Made by a program: the position numbers and the translations under genes
Assembly: GCF_036488675.1 (NCBI RefSeq)
Contig: NZ_CP133151.1
Coordinates: 62,001 to 126,000 of the forward strand
Length of the DNA: 64,000 nt
Origin: Sinorhizobium chiapasense
GTDB lineage: Bacteria; Pseudomonadota; Alphaproteobacteria; Rhizobiales; Rhizobiaceae
Direction: 5' to 3'
In this document: positions 53,108-62,249 of the stretch, piece by piece
Layout: every line of letters begins with the position of its first letter
How positions within the stretch are numbered: the stretch's first letter is position 1
The notes under the pieces: model-generated
Seen by the model: the letters and a program-made list of their open reading frames with translations, nothing else
The model's database searches: none
Told to the model about the DNA's origin: nothing

Positions 53108-53458
53108 ATGAGCAACATGCAGGACTGGAACGCATATCGCGACGCCCTCATCGGCCGCGTCGGCGACTTCGCCAAGCTGAGCCCGGACGTGCTGCGCGGC
53201 CTTCATACGATCGAAGGCAGCGGCGCCAAGACGGGCAGGCTCGAGCCGAAGATGCACGAGCTGATCGCGCTCGCCGTGGCCGTCACCACGCGCTGCGACG
53301 GCTGCATCGCCGTGCATGCGAAGAAGGCGGTGGAACTCGGGGCTTCGAAGGAGGAGATCGCCGAGACGCTCGGCGTCGCGATCGCGCTCAATGCGGGTGC
53401 GGCACTCACCTACACGGCCCGCATATTCGATGCGATCGAGGCGCTGCCGCAGACGTGA
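53108..53458 (+). CDS. carboxymuconolactone decarboxylase (AhpD-like) family protein
   Basis: 116 residues. CxxC-type redox motif in TTRCDGCIAVHAKKAVELGA, with the family start HELIALAVAVTTRC. Such proteins have alkylhydroperoxidase-like or decarboxylase activity. GAGGAG precedes the ATG; second gene of the TetR-controlled SDR operon, followed by a terminator. Confidence 0.9.
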   Translation: MSNMQDWNAYRDALIGRVGDFAKLSPDVLRGLHTIEGSGAKTGRLEPKMHELIALAVAVTTRCDGCIAVHAKKAVELGASKEEIAETLGVAIALNAGAALTYTARIFDAIEALPQT

Positions 53459-53469
53459 TCCAAGCCGGT

Positions 53470-53492
53470 GCGGGCGCGTTGGCCGCGCCCGC
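53470..53492 (+). terminator. hairpin after the SDR/CMD operon
   Basis: GCGGGCGCG and CGCGCCCGC form a 9-bp stem with a 5-base loop, followed by CATTTCTCT. A Rho-independent-type terminator, though the T-run is weak. Confidence 0.7.
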
Positions 53493-53601
53493 CATTTCTC
53501 TGTGATGTGGTGCACGCCGGACTTCGGACCGACCGCAGGCTGGCAAGTATCCGACACGCGTTAGAGTAACCAATCCACGGAGTCACACGTGAACAGTGCT
53601 G

Positions 53602-53937
53602 TTATTGTTTGCGCAGAAAGTCGTCCCGGCGTGGGTTGAACGTATCGATCAGAAGGCCCTGAGTAACAGCAACGACCCCATGAACGAGGTGCGGCGCGAC
53701 GATAAAACTGCTTCCCGGGCCGAGGCGGACCGTCTCCCCGTCGATGGTTACATCGAAGGTGCCCTCTGCGACGTAGCTCACCTGGCTGTTCGGGTGGGAG
53801 TGTAGGGGGCTGATGCCGCCTTCCTCGAAGCGGAATGCCACGAGCATGAGTTCTGGCCGCTCGCTTAGTACAGCTCTGCGGTTGCCCGGCGCAACTTCGA
53901 TCCATTCAAGGTTTTCCGGAAGCGTATAAAACATCAA
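53602..53937 (-). CDS. single-domain cupin protein
   Basis: 111 residues. Metal-binding cupin motif PLHSHPNSQVSYVAEGTFDV then GSSFIVAPHLVHGVVAV. Small cytoplasmic cupins act as dioxygenases, isomerases or sensors; nothing narrows it. Lies upstream of a dead GntR gene on the same strand. Confidence 0.85.
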   Translation of the reverse strand: MMFYTLPENLEWIEVAPGNRRAVLSERPELMLVAFRFEEGGISPLHSHPNSQVSYVAEGTFDVTIDGETVRLGPGSSFIVAPHLVHGVVAVTQGLLIDTFNPRRDDFLRKQ

Positions 53938-54006
53938 ATCCTCGCTCTTTCGCTAGGCGTGCCGTGGGAGATGCAAATCACGATCCAGACTCCCACCAAA
54001 TCTCGA

Positions 54007-54588
54007 TCAAGTCTGTTTCTCGATCACTTGCTCTACGACTGCCAACGCGCTGTCGGCGTTCCCAGTCTCGATCGAATTCAAAAAGCGACGAAAGGGATGC
54101 AGTGCGATCCACCAACATCCAGCTTTCAGAAACCCGGGCTCTTGATCACTTCGAAGGGCGGCTGCGAGGCTCGTATAAAGATCGACGAGCATCTTGTTTC
54201 AGGAGGTCGACACTATGCGGCGATGCAGCTCGGTGTTGTATGCTTCGCGATCGGCGAAATCGGTATCCATTCGATGTGGCTGGGCAAGAACTCCTCGGAT
54301 TTCCTGGATCTGAGAGGGCGTCGATCGTCGCGCCGCCAAGCTAGCTGCCTGTTTGCAGATTGCGCCGAGCACCTCCCGCTTGTCGCGGAGGCTGTAGTGC
54401 CTAAGGTTTTTCTCGAAAGGTGCGGTTGGACAGCACACATAGGTCCTCGAACCTTGTCCTTTCTCGAACTGTCCCTCGGATACGAGCACCCGCGCTGCTT
54501 CTCTGATTGTTCCTCTGCTCACCATCAGCGTGTCGGCGAGAACAGACTCATTGGGAAGACGCGTCCTTACCGAGCGGTCAGCCCCTGT
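54007..54588 (-). pseudogene. GntR/FadR-type regulator with premature stop
   Basis: Minus strand reads RTRLPNESVLADTLMVSRGT, IREAARVLVSEGQFEKGQG (helix-turn-helix end) and the FCD ligand domain down to HRRIVSTS, then an in-frame TGA at 54201-54199, then in the same frame NKMLVDLYTSLAAALRSD and on to 54007. A single nonsense codon therefore interrupts the FCD domain. A proper N-terminal start is also not visible. Adjacent to an intact FCD-type GntR gene. Confidence 0.75.
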
Positions 54589-54645
54589 AGCACAAATGGG
54601 TCTTACAAGATGGCATGGAGGGCTGAGGCAGCAGCCGTTTAAAAT

Positions 54646-55377
54646 CTAGGATGAAACACGCTGTCGAGCCGGCGACAGCTTTGACCGCGTCTGCTGCTTC
54701 TCTTCCGCCGCTTGGAAGTGCTCCAAAATCCGGTCACGCTGTCGTTCGATGTGATTTCGTATCGTTTCAGATAAGCCCGCCAAGTCGCGGCGCTTGAAAG
54801 CATCGAGGATTGACCGGTGCTCCTGCACGATGACAATCGAACATTCCGGATAGCGGTCGTATAGATTTTCGAACCAGTCCAGATAGACATCGCAGTCGCG
54901 CCCGACTTCGTTGACCGCTTCGTTGCGGCAAGAGTGCCGGATCTTAAGGTGGAACTTGTGGGAGACGCTTTTATACGTCCGGATATCGTTCTTCTCGACA
55001 GCGGCGGACATCTGTTCGACATATTGCTCAAGCTCGTCCACATCGTCGTCACTCGCCGACAATGAGGCGAGATACGTCCGTCCCACATCGACGATCCACC
55101 ACAATTCGAACTTCTCTCGAATCATTTCCAGGCTTGGAACCGTTATCTTTCGATCGCGCATGCCGGACCGTTGTGTAAGCCCGACACGCTCCAGTTCCGC
55201 AAGGGCCTCACGGGCCGGAGAGCGGCTGACGCCGTAGGTTTCAGCCAGCGCCTCTTCCGAGATGGGACTACCCGGAAGCAGCTGTCCTTGCAGAATGTCG
55301 TTCTTCACCATGGAATATAGCTGGGAAGAGAGCTTGGATCTCTGCATCTTTCGCTTCGGACCGGTCTCGGAAACCAT
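54646..55377 (-). CDS. GntR-family (FCD) regulator, likely repressor of the ring-cleavage operon
   Basis: 243 residues from the ATG at 55377 (AAGGA upstream); the open frame runs on to 55572. Helix-turn-helix LPGSPISEEALAETYGVSRS, PAREALAELERVGL, then an FCD ligand domain with metal-type residues (HKFHLKIRHSC, VQEHRSILDAF, IRNHIERQRDRIL). It is divergent from the dioxygenase operon starting at 55703. TAL1145 pyd genes are described with a GntR-type regulator PydR; this gene sits in the equivalent place. Confidence 0.85.
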   Translation of the reverse strand: MVSETGPKRKMQRSKLSSQLYSMVKNDILQGQLLPGSPISEEALAETYGVSRSPAREALAELERVGLTQRSGMRDRKITVPSLEMIREKFELWWIVDVGRTYLASLSASDDDVDELEQYVEQMSAAVEKNDIRTYKSVSHKFHLKIRHSCRNEAVNEVGRDCDVYLDWFENLYDRYPECSIVIVQEHRSILDAFKRRDLAGLSETIRNHIERQRDRILEHFQAAEEKQQTRSKLSPARQRVSS

Positions 55378-55702
55378 TCGTATTTCATCCTTTGAAAGTT
55401 CATCTCGGCAGGCGCGGCTGCGCCTCCTGAAAATATAAGCCCCCTGAGGTCCGCTCACCACTCTTCCCGACGAGGACATGCACGATGCTCGTCCTCTCGT
55501 TTCGCGCGTCAGCTCCACCCATCCGTCCAGATCAATATCTGCGATCATAAACCACTTGCAATCGCTTGTCACGTATGTATCCTGAATCCCGTATTCTGTA
55601 TCCGAACAGCGTGCAGATTAAGTTGGCGCCTACGTCGCCGCCGACTAACCGCGTCATCGGCCTTTGACCGGCTGAACGAACGCATCAATGAGGAGGAAGT
55701 TA
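55378..55702. other. divergent promoter region of the regulator and ring-cleavage operon
   Basis: 325 bases without a supported gene. It must carry both promoters. AT-rich patches around 55570-55610 (TGTATCCTGAATCCCGTATT) are the best candidate for operator DNA; a repeated TATNCTGNAT-like phrase occurs at 55577-55605. Confidence 0.45.
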
Positions 55703-56704
55703 ATGGCTGAAGTTGTTTGCGCCCTGAGCATGTCCCATGCCCCCGGCGTCCTTGGATGGGCGGACGCGCCATCCGAAGCGGTAAAAAAGAGCATCCACGA
55801 AGCCCATCAGGAATGCGCTCGGCGTCTCGACGCGGCACGCCCCGACTTGATCATCGCCTTCCTGGATGACCATTTCGAAAACCATTTTCGCAAGATGATG
55901 CCGGCCTTCGCAGTCGGCATCTCGCCGTCCCATAGCGGCCCCGCCGACTATATGATGGAAGCTCTCAAGTTCGACGAGAAAGTCGTGATCGAGAGCAATG
56001 TCGAGTATGCGGAGACGTTGCTTCGTGGGCTCATCAAGCGCAACTTCGATGCAGCGCGCATGGGCGAGATCGAATACGGCAACAACCTTCTTGTGCCCTG
56101 GAAGCTGATCCGACCGCAATACGACATTCCTGTCATTCCCATCTACACGAACGTATTCTCGCCGCCGCTGCCGAGCATGGCGCGTGCATACGACATGGGT
56201 GCGGCGGTGCGCGATATCGTTGAACGCGAACTGCCGGCCGGCGTTCGGGTTGCATTCCTTGCGACCGGCGGTCTGTCCCATTGGCCCCCCGTCTGGACCG
56301 AAGGTGCGCCGGAAGACGACCAGTTCCTCCAGCGCATGAAGCGCTATCAAAGCGAGGGGAAGCATGTCGCGGAAGAAGATCCGACGCTCTATTCCGACCT
56401 GGCCGCCTACGAGATCGAAATGGCCGACAAGATGCAATGGCCGCTGCGCCATCAGCATCCCCTGGTCAATGCGGCGTGGGACCGTGAAATCATCGAAGCC
56501 TTCGGAAAAGGCGACACCGAATACCTTCGAAGCTGCACCTTCGAAAGTGTGGAAGAGGGTGGCGGACACGGGGGTCACGAGATCCTCAACTGGATGGCCG
56601 TAATGGGCGCCATGGGCGGGGCAAAGGCCGACGTGATCGGTTATGAGCCGGTCGTCGAATGGATCTGCGGTATGGGTTACATCGCCTACGACGCCGCAGC
56701 ATAA
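55703..56704 (+). CDS. pydA: LigB-type class III extradiol dioxygenase (PydA-like)
   Basis: 333 residues from the ATG at 55703; AGGAGGAAG precedes it. LigB-fold features: SMSHAPGVLGWADAP near the N-terminus (first metal His), DLIIAFLDDHFENHF with metal-ligand His around 55-60, FLATGGLSHWPP around 195 and the late conserved GGGHGGHEILNWM. The enzyme opens a catechol-like ring using Fe2+ and O2, here probably 3,4-dihydroxypyridine (3-hydroxy-4-pyridone tautomer) in mimosine breakdown. First gene of the operon; a hairpin separates it from the hydrolase gene. Confidence 0.78.
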   Translation: MAEVVCALSMSHAPGVLGWADAPSEAVKKSIHEAHQECARRLDAARPDLIIAFLDDHFENHFRKMMPAFAVGISPSHSGPADYMMEALKFDEKVVIESNVEYAETLLRGLIKRNFDAARMGEIEYGNNLLVPWKLIRPQYDIPVIPIYTNVFSPPLPSMARAYDMGAAVRDIVERELPAGVRVAFLATGGLSHWPPVWTEGAPEDDQFLQRMKRYQSEGKHVAEEDPTLYSDLAAYEIEMADKMQWPLRHQHPLVNAAWDREIIEAFGKGDTEYLRSCTFESVEEGGGHGGHEILNWMAVMGAMGGAKADVIGYEPVVEWICGMGYIAYDAAA

Positions 56705-56738
56705 CTGCAGTCATCCATCAAGTTGCCGAACAGCGTAA

Positions 56739-56759
56739 CCCCGCACCGGCAGTGCGGGG
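56739..56759 (+). promoter_or_regulatory. intercistronic hairpin
   Basis: CCCCGCAC-CGGCA-GTGCGGGG forms an 8-bp stem between the dioxygenase and hydrolase genes. It has no T-run, so it more likely stabilises the dioxygenase mRNA than ends transcription. Confidence 0.65.
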
Positions 56760-56810
56760 GCTTACGCATCCCGTTCGACAAGACTTTAGCTGGCGTTTCT
56801 GGAGATAGGC

Positions 56811-57635
56811 ATGCCTCATTTTGAAGACCGAGAGTTCTCGATTGACGGACATCGGGTCGCCTATATCGAAGGCGGCAAGGGATATCCCCTGCTGATGATC
56901 CACGGATCCGGGCCTGGCGCATCGACATTGGGGAACTGGAGCCGGGTCCTCGGGCCCCTGTCCGAGCGATATCATGTCCATGCAATGGATCTGATTGGTT
57001 TCGGCAAGTCGGACCGTAAGAAATCGGAGCCCTTCTTTGATCTCGATCTCTGGATTCGGCAATGCAAGGCGATGCTGGCAAAAATCCCCGGTGAAACGGT
57101 CGGGATCATCGCTCATTCCATTTCAGCGTCGCTCGCCCTGCAGGTTGCCGCTTCTGAAAGCCGGGTCGGCCAGGTCCTGACCACCGGTGCGATGGGTGCG
57201 AAATTCACTGTCAACGAAGGCACCGTCGCCTGCTGGACGTTTCCGGAAACCCGGGCGGATCTGCAGAAGGCGGTTGGGTTCCTGATCAACGACAAATCGC
57301 TGATCGACGACGCCTATCTGGACGCGCGGGTGAAAGTCTTGCACGAGGATCCCAGCTACAAGGACTACTTTTCGCGCATGTTTGCCGGCGACCGGCAGCG
57401 TTATGCGGATCTCGCCATCATCGATCCACCGGTGCTGGCCCGTATCAAGTGTCCGGTGACGATGCTGCACGGGAGAGTGGATGAGCCGTTCCCGCCAGCG
57501 ACCACTCTCAAACTCGCCGACCATATACCGCAAGCGGACGTCGTCCTGCTCGCAAATTGCTCTCACTCAGTGGCGCTTGAGCGAACGGACGCGCTGTTGT
57601 CCGCCGCTCAAACGCTGTTCCCACAACCACAATAA
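56811..57635 (+). CDS. pydB: alpha/beta-fold hydrolase of meta-cleavage type (PydB-like)
   Basis: 274 residues. MhpC-like fold: LLMIHGSGPGASTLGNWSRV (oxyanion hole), nucleophile serine in GIIAHSISASLALQ, Asp in MLHGRVDEPFPP and His in ANCSHSVALER. Hydrolyses C-C or C-N bonds of ring-cleavage products. GGAG before the ATG. Its place after the dioxygenase fits PydB of mimosine breakdown. Confidence 0.77.
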   Translation: MPHFEDREFSIDGHRVAYIEGGKGYPLLMIHGSGPGASTLGNWSRVLGPLSERYHVHAMDLIGFGKSDRKKSEPFFDLDLWIRQCKAMLAKIPGETVGIIAHSISASLALQVAASESRVGQVLTTGAMGAKFTVNEGTVACWTFPETRADLQKAVGFLINDKSLIDDAYLDARVKVLHEDPSYKDYFSRMFAGDRQRYADLAIIDPPVLARIKCPVTMLHGRVDEPFPPATTLKLADHIPQADVVLLANCSHSVALERTDALLSAAQTLFPQPQ

Positions 57636-57663
57636 AATAACAACACCTCAGAGGGGTTCTACT

Positions 57664-58740
57664 ATGGTTTCCGGAATTTCGAAGTACACACTCGGCTTTG
57701 CCCGCATCGCCTGTGCTGTCGTCGTTGGATCACTTTTAGCTTCGCATTCCACATTGGCCGAGGAGCCTGACCGGCTGGCCGGAATTGTCGAGCCGGTCGT
57801 CGCAACCAAGCCGCTCAAACTCGGCGTAACGCTGGTTCACCTCAACGACGATTTCTGGAAAGGCATCGCCTACGGGATTGCCGACGAGGCAAAGCGAAGC
57901 AACGTCACAGTCGCCCAGATTTCGATCGCCGGCGCCTATGGGAATGTGACGCAACAATTCTCGCAGATCGAAACTTTGCAAAGCCTTGGTGTCGACTACA
58001 TCGTACTCGGTGCTGCTGCTTATAAAGGCTATGATCCCCAGCTCAAGCGGCTGAAGGATGCGGGCATCGGCGTCATTGCTGCTGGCATTCCGGTCGATAG
58101 CAAGAACGTCGATTTCGGTGTCACGCAGGATGACGGAGCAATCGGTCTTGGGCTAGCCAAGGAGATCTGCGCGGCTGCCGGACCAGAAAAAGCCGGTGTC
58201 ATCGCGCTGCCGGGACCCGCCGGCGCGGAATGGGCGCGCTTGCGGCTTGATGGGTTCGAGCAAGGACTGAAAGCGTGCCCGGATGTAACCTTGGTCAAGG
58301 GTGCTGTTACTGGCGGGCTTGAGCTGGAACAGGGCCTCACCCAGGCATCGGATATGCTTCAGAAAAATCCGGACACGAAGTTTATTTTCACGCCCGTGAT
58401 ACCGCTGGGACTGGGTGCGGCTCAGGCGGCTCGGCAGAGCGGCATTCAAGCCCAAGTGGTTTCTGCCACGATTGTCCGGGAGGCCCTCCCGTTGATCAAG
58501 AACGATCGCTTGTCGGCGCTCACGTCGGAGCCCGGCATCCTAATGGGCCGTCTGATCGTACAGTTCGCAATCCGAGATCACGAGAAGCTCTCGAAAGGTG
58601 ACGAGTTCAAGACGCAGGGCGTGGCCTATCCAACAATCTTCACCAATAACGCCGTGATCACAAAAAAGAATGTCGATTCCTACGGTTACGATGTCTACGA
58701 CCTTCCGCCAAAGGATTGGTCATTGAACATCAAGCAGTGA
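57664..58740 (+). CDS. ribose-type ABC transporter substrate-binding protein
   Basis: 358 residues from the ATG at 57664. Signal peptide (ACAVVVGSLLASHSTLA, cleavage near AEE). Periplasmic-binding fold of the sugar type: KLGVTLVHLNDDFWKGIAYG, TLQSLGVDYIVLGAAAYKGY, GVIALPGPAGAEW, FIFTPVIPLGLGAAQAARQ; similar in pattern to TorT/RbsB. It supplies the operon's substrate, presumably an aromatic or pyridone rather than a sugar. Confidence 0.86.
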   Translation: MVSGISKYTLGFARIACAVVVGSLLASHSTLAEEPDRLAGIVEPVVATKPLKLGVTLVHLNDDFWKGIAYGIADEAKRSNVTVAQISIAGAYGNVTQQFSQIETLQSLGVDYIVLGAAAYKGYDPQLKRLKDAGIGVIAAGIPVDSKNVDFGVTQDDGAIGLGLAKEICAAAGPEKAGVIALPGPAGAEWARLRLDGFEQGLKACPDVTLVKGAVTGGLELEQGLTQASDMLQKNPDTKFIFTPVIPLGLGAAQAARQSGIQAQVVSATIVREALPLIKNDRLSALTSEPGILMGRLIVQFAIRDHEKLSKGDEFKTQGVAYPTIFTNNAVITKKNVDSYGYDVYDLPPKDWSLNIKQ

Positions 58741-58749
58741 AGGTGCCTG

Positions 58750-60276
58750 ATGACACCACTCCTGCGACTAGTTGACGTTAGCAAGTCCTTCGGAGCGACA
58801 AGGGCGCTCCGGGGGGTCTCCATTGATATTTTCCCCGGTGAGATCCATTGCATCATCGGGGAAAACGGGGCGGGCAAGTCCACGTTGGGCAGAATCTGTG
58901 GGGGCTTCGTCCGGCCAGATACCGGCAGCTTCTGGTATGGCGGCAAGGAAGTTCCGTTTTTCAGCCCTGAGGAAGCGCGAGCAGCCGGCTTGGCAATGGT
59001 GTTCCAGGAGCTTTCCCTGGCGCCGGATCTGAGCATTCAAGACAACCTGTTTCTGGGCGCTGACCCGACACGCAACCCTCTTCGCGTCCTCAGACGTTCG
59101 CGAGAACGATCGGAATGCCAGAGCGTTCTGGAAGCGGTGGGGCTGGGCAGGATTGAGATCAAGCGGCCAGTTGGCCAACTCCCTCCTGGTCAGCAGCAGC
59201 TCGTTGAAGTCAGCAAGGCCCTGGCGCGAAACCCGAGAATTCTCGTGCTCGATGAACCCTCGGCCATGCTTAGTCTGGCCGAGCGCAAACACCTGCACGG
59301 GATTATGGGCGAGCTTAGGGCCAACGGCACTGCGATCGTGTTCGTTACCCACCATGTCGCTGAAGTCGCCGAGCTCGCCGATCGCGTCACCGTGCTTCGC
59401 AATGGCGCTCTCGTTGAGAGCATTGCCGGACGCCAGACCGTCGATCAGATCGTTGAGCGTCTCGGCGGGGGAGGTATTCCTGCGCCGCATCGGCCACAGC
59501 GCCACGTCGTTCAAAATCCCGAAAGTGGCACGGCCGATTTTCTCTCGATCGTGGTACCGCGTCTGGACGGTAGCACCGAAGCAATCCGCGTGGCGCCTGG
59601 CGAAGTCGTCGGGCTTTATGGCGTCATTGGCTGTGGTAGCGAGCGGATCGCATCAATCGTATCGGGCCAGGCATCGGACGCCGCATCCGTGGCGATGAAG
59701 GTCGAGGGGCAAAGCATCGCCGTCAATACGCCTGTTCGGGCTCGTAGGCTCGGAATAGGGCATCTTCCGAACGGCCGCGCCGCGAACGGGATCCTCCCGA
59801 GGAGAAGTATAAGCGAAAACCTCTATCTGCGTCCCCGCAGCCGCAAGCAACGGGCATCGCTCGCTCCGACGGGTGGAGATACTGACAAGGAACTGTCCGA
59901 AATCGGTGTTCGATACGGAAATGCGAAAGATCCGATCACGAGCTTGAGCGGCGGCAATCAGCAGAAGGTCCTTATAGGTCGGCTGCTCGGATCTGACCTC
60001 CGTCTTCTTGTGCTCGAGGAGCCGACAGCCGGAATCGATATCGCCGCCAAAGCAGACGTTCATAATCTACTGCGCAAATGCACAGGCAAGGGATGGGGGA
60101 TCCTTCTTGTGTCCAGCGATCTCGAAGAAGCGATCGCCCTCAGCGACCGCATTCACACGATGTTCGACGGACAGTGCGTGCGCACTTACAGCGCGCCGAC
60201 CACTGGCGACATGTCTTCGATCTCGGCGGATGTGGTGGGCGCGACACAGGCAAAAGACAGGGAGGAAATACTATGA
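58750..60276 (+). CDS. ribose-type ABC transporter ATP-binding protein (RbsA-like)
   Basis: 508 residues with two ABC domains. First: Walker A GENGAGKST, signature-like LPPGQQQLVEVSKALARN, Walker B ILVLDEPSAML. Second: a weak Walker A (GLYGVIGCGSERIAS), signature LSGGNQQKVLIGRLLGSD, Walker B LLVLEEPTAGIDIAAK. Asymmetric nucleotide-binding sites of this kind are normal in RbsA/MglA. The stop overlaps the permease start (ATGA). Confidence 0.92.
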   Translation: MTPLLRLVDVSKSFGATRALRGVSIDIFPGEIHCIIGENGAGKSTLGRICGGFVRPDTGSFWYGGKEVPFFSPEEARAAGLAMVFQELSLAPDLSIQDNLFLGADPTRNPLRVLRRSRERSECQSVLEAVGLGRIEIKRPVGQLPPGQQQLVEVSKALARNPRILVLDEPSAMLSLAERKHLHGIMGELRANGTAIVFVTHHVAEVAELADRVTVLRNGALVESIAGRQTVDQIVERLGGGGIPAPHRPQRHVVQNPESGTADFLSIVVPRLDGSTEAIRVAPGEVVGLYGVIGCGSERIASIVSGQASDAASVAMKVEGQSIAVNTPVRARRLGIGHLPNGRAANGILPRRSISENLYLRPRSRKQRASLAPTGGDTDKELSEIGVRYGNAKDPITSLSGGNQQKVLIGRLLGSDLRLLVLEEPTAGIDIAAKADVHNLLRKCTGKGWGILLVSSDLEEAIALSDRIHTMFDGQCVRTYSAPTTGDMSSISADVVGATQAKDREEIL

Positions 60277-61262
60277 GTTCGCAAATCAGTATCAACCAGG
60301 CTAGTCCTCCAAAGGTGAGGCATCTATTTGGACAGATCGGCTATGCCGACTTGATGTTACCATTGCTTATACTATTGCTGGCGCTGGTTGCAGTGATGAT
60401 CGAGCCGCGTTTCCTTTCAACAAACAACCTGCTCAATCTCCTTCGGCAATTGACACCATTGCTGATTTTCGCCGCAGCGCAAGGCATTGTGATCATGTCT
60501 GGCGGGCTGGATCTTTCCCAATCGTCCGTGTTGTCGGTTGCCGGTGTCGCAGGCGTCCTGGTAATGCCGGAACTGGGTATTGGCGTCGGCGTCTGCGTGA
60601 TGGTTGCTGTTGGTGCGTTTTGTGGGCTCTTCTCGGGATTCGTCGTCGCCGCTACAGGGGCAAGTCCGCTCATCGTCACCCTATCCGCCCTTTCCATCAC
60701 ACAGGCTTTCGCTCTGATTTTGGCGAATGGCGTGCCGATATATGACGTTCCCGGCGAATATACCGATCTGATCGGCTTTACCTCGCTTGCCGGAATCCCG
60801 GTCATGGTTGTGATCGGCCTGGCGGTCTTGGCTTGCTGTTGGGTCCTGCTGCGCTTTACCGTTTTTGGACGGTACGTGTACGCAATGGGTTCGAACTATT
60901 CCGCAGCTTTGCATTCAGGCGTCGATGTCCGGTTTTACACGGTGCTCGTCTATGTTTTGAGCGGCACCTGCGCTGGGATCGGCGCGGTTGTCGTGACCGC
61001 CTGGACAAGCGCTGCCCAACCAATCGCAGCACCGAATCTCGCTTTGCAGGCCCTTGCCTCCGTTGTCCTTGGTGGGGTGGCCCTCAAGGGCGGCAGCGGT
61101 GGAATGATACATGTGGTCTTCGGCGTCGTCACGCTCGGGATGCTCTCGAATGTCCTGAACATGATTGGCGTGTCCGCCTATTTCCAGACTTTGGCGGTCG
61201 GCCTCGTCATTCTGTTGGCAGTTTGCCTCGACCGGCTCCGGCAACGCTCGGCTCGCCGCTAA
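60273..61262 (+). CDS. ribose-type ABC transporter permease (RbsC-like)
   Basis: 329 residues from the ATG at 60273 (GGAGG upstream). About 8-10 membrane spans of the BPD_transp_2 family; family stretches IMSGGLDLSQSSVLSVAGVA, GASPLIVTLSALSITQAFAL, YAMGSNYSAALHSGVDVRFY, VVLGGVALKGGSGG. Overlaps the ATPase gene by 4 bases. Confidence 0.92.
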   Translation: MSSQISINQASPPKVRHLFGQIGYADLMLPLLILLLALVAVMIEPRFLSTNNLLNLLRQLTPLLIFAAAQGIVIMSGGLDLSQSSVLSVAGVAGVLVMPELGIGVGVCVMVAVGAFCGLFSGFVVAATGASPLIVTLSALSITQAFALILANGVPIYDVPGEYTDLIGFTSLAGIPVMVVIGLAVLACCWVLLRFTVFGRYVYAMGSNYSAALHSGVDVRFYTVLVYVLSGTCAGIGAVVVTAWTSAAQPIAAPNLALQALASVVLGGVALKGGSGGMIHVVFGVVTLGMLSNVLNMIGVSAYFQTLAVGLVILLAVCLDRLRQRSARR

Positions 61263-61332
61263 GAGTTCCCCGAGCTCGCATCCCACGTGGGTGGCGCAGT
61301 GCCCACCCATCCCCTCAGACAGGAGTAAATTG

Positions 61333-62220
61333 ATGAAGTTTGTTACATTCCAGAATCGGGGCAATACTGCCGTCGGCGTTTTGATCGATGACGGTTCTCG
61401 CCTGGTCGATCTTACCGCGGCGGGCCTTGCAACAGATATGCAGGATCTGATCGAAAACTACGATCAGCGCACTGCCCAGATCGCGAGGCTTGTTCAAGAG
61501 AAAGCCAGCGCATTGCAGCTCTCCGAGGTGGAACTTCGCGCCCCGATCCCGACCCCTCGCCGGAACATCTTCTGCGTCGGCAAGAACTATCATGAACATG
61601 CTGCAGAGTTCGGACGCAGTGGCTTCGACGCAGGATCGATCGGCGGCTCCGAAGTTCCGGAATATCCGATCATCTTCAGCAAACCGCCATCATCGGTGAT
61701 CGGCCCCGGCGCGACGATCGAGTGGGCGAATGATCCCTATCAGTCGGTGGACTATGAAGCCGAGCTTGCTGTCATCATCGGTCGTGCCGGCCGGGTCACG
61801 GAAAACCATGATCCGATGGATTTTGTATTCGGATACACGATCATCAACGACGTGACATCGCGTGAACTGCAGAAACGCCATAAGCAGTGGCTGCTCGGCA
61901 AAGGAATCGACACCTTTGCGCCCATGGGACCTGCGATCGTAACCCGGGAAGCAATGGGCGACATTTCTTCCAGAGGCATTCGCTGCCACGTGAATGACGA
62001 GCAGCGTCAAAACGCTCGGATTGGCGACCTGATCTTCGACATTCCGACGCTGGTACGAACAATCGGCCGCTCAATCTCGCTGGTAGCCGGCGACATCATT
62101 GCAACTGGTACCCCGGTCGGTGTCGGCATCGGCTTTACCCCGCCGAAATACCTCAACCGCGGCGATCGCGTTCGCGTCGAAATCGACGGTATCGGGACGC
62201 TCGAAAACCCGGTCGGATAA
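61333..62220 (+). CDS. fumarylacetoacetate hydrolase (FAH) family protein
   Basis: 295 residues from the ATG at 61333 (AGGAG upstream). FAH C-terminal catalytic fold: NIFCVGKNYHEHAAEFGRSG, IFSKPPSSVIGPGATI, metal-binding VDYEAELAVIIGR, YTIINDVTSRELQ, IATGTPVGVGIGFTPP. Such enzymes hydrolyse, hydrate or decarboxylate 2-oxo-acid intermediates of aromatic breakdown. Likely processes the hydrolase product. Confidence 0.9.
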   Translation: MKFVTFQNRGNTAVGVLIDDGSRLVDLTAAGLATDMQDLIENYDQRTAQIARLVQEKASALQLSEVELRAPIPTPRRNIFCVGKNYHEHAAEFGRSGFDAGSIGGSEVPEYPIIFSKPPSSVIGPGATIEWANDPYQSVDYEAELAVIIGRAGRVTENHDPMDFVFGYTIINDVTSRELQKRHKQWLLGKGIDTFAPMGPAIVTREAMGDISSRGIRCHVNDEQRQNARIGDLIFDIPTLVRTIGRSISLVAGDIIATGTPVGVGIGFTPPKYLNRGDRVRVEIDGIGTLENPVG

Positions 62221-62249
62221 TCATCGCACATCGAAGATAGGAGTACACA

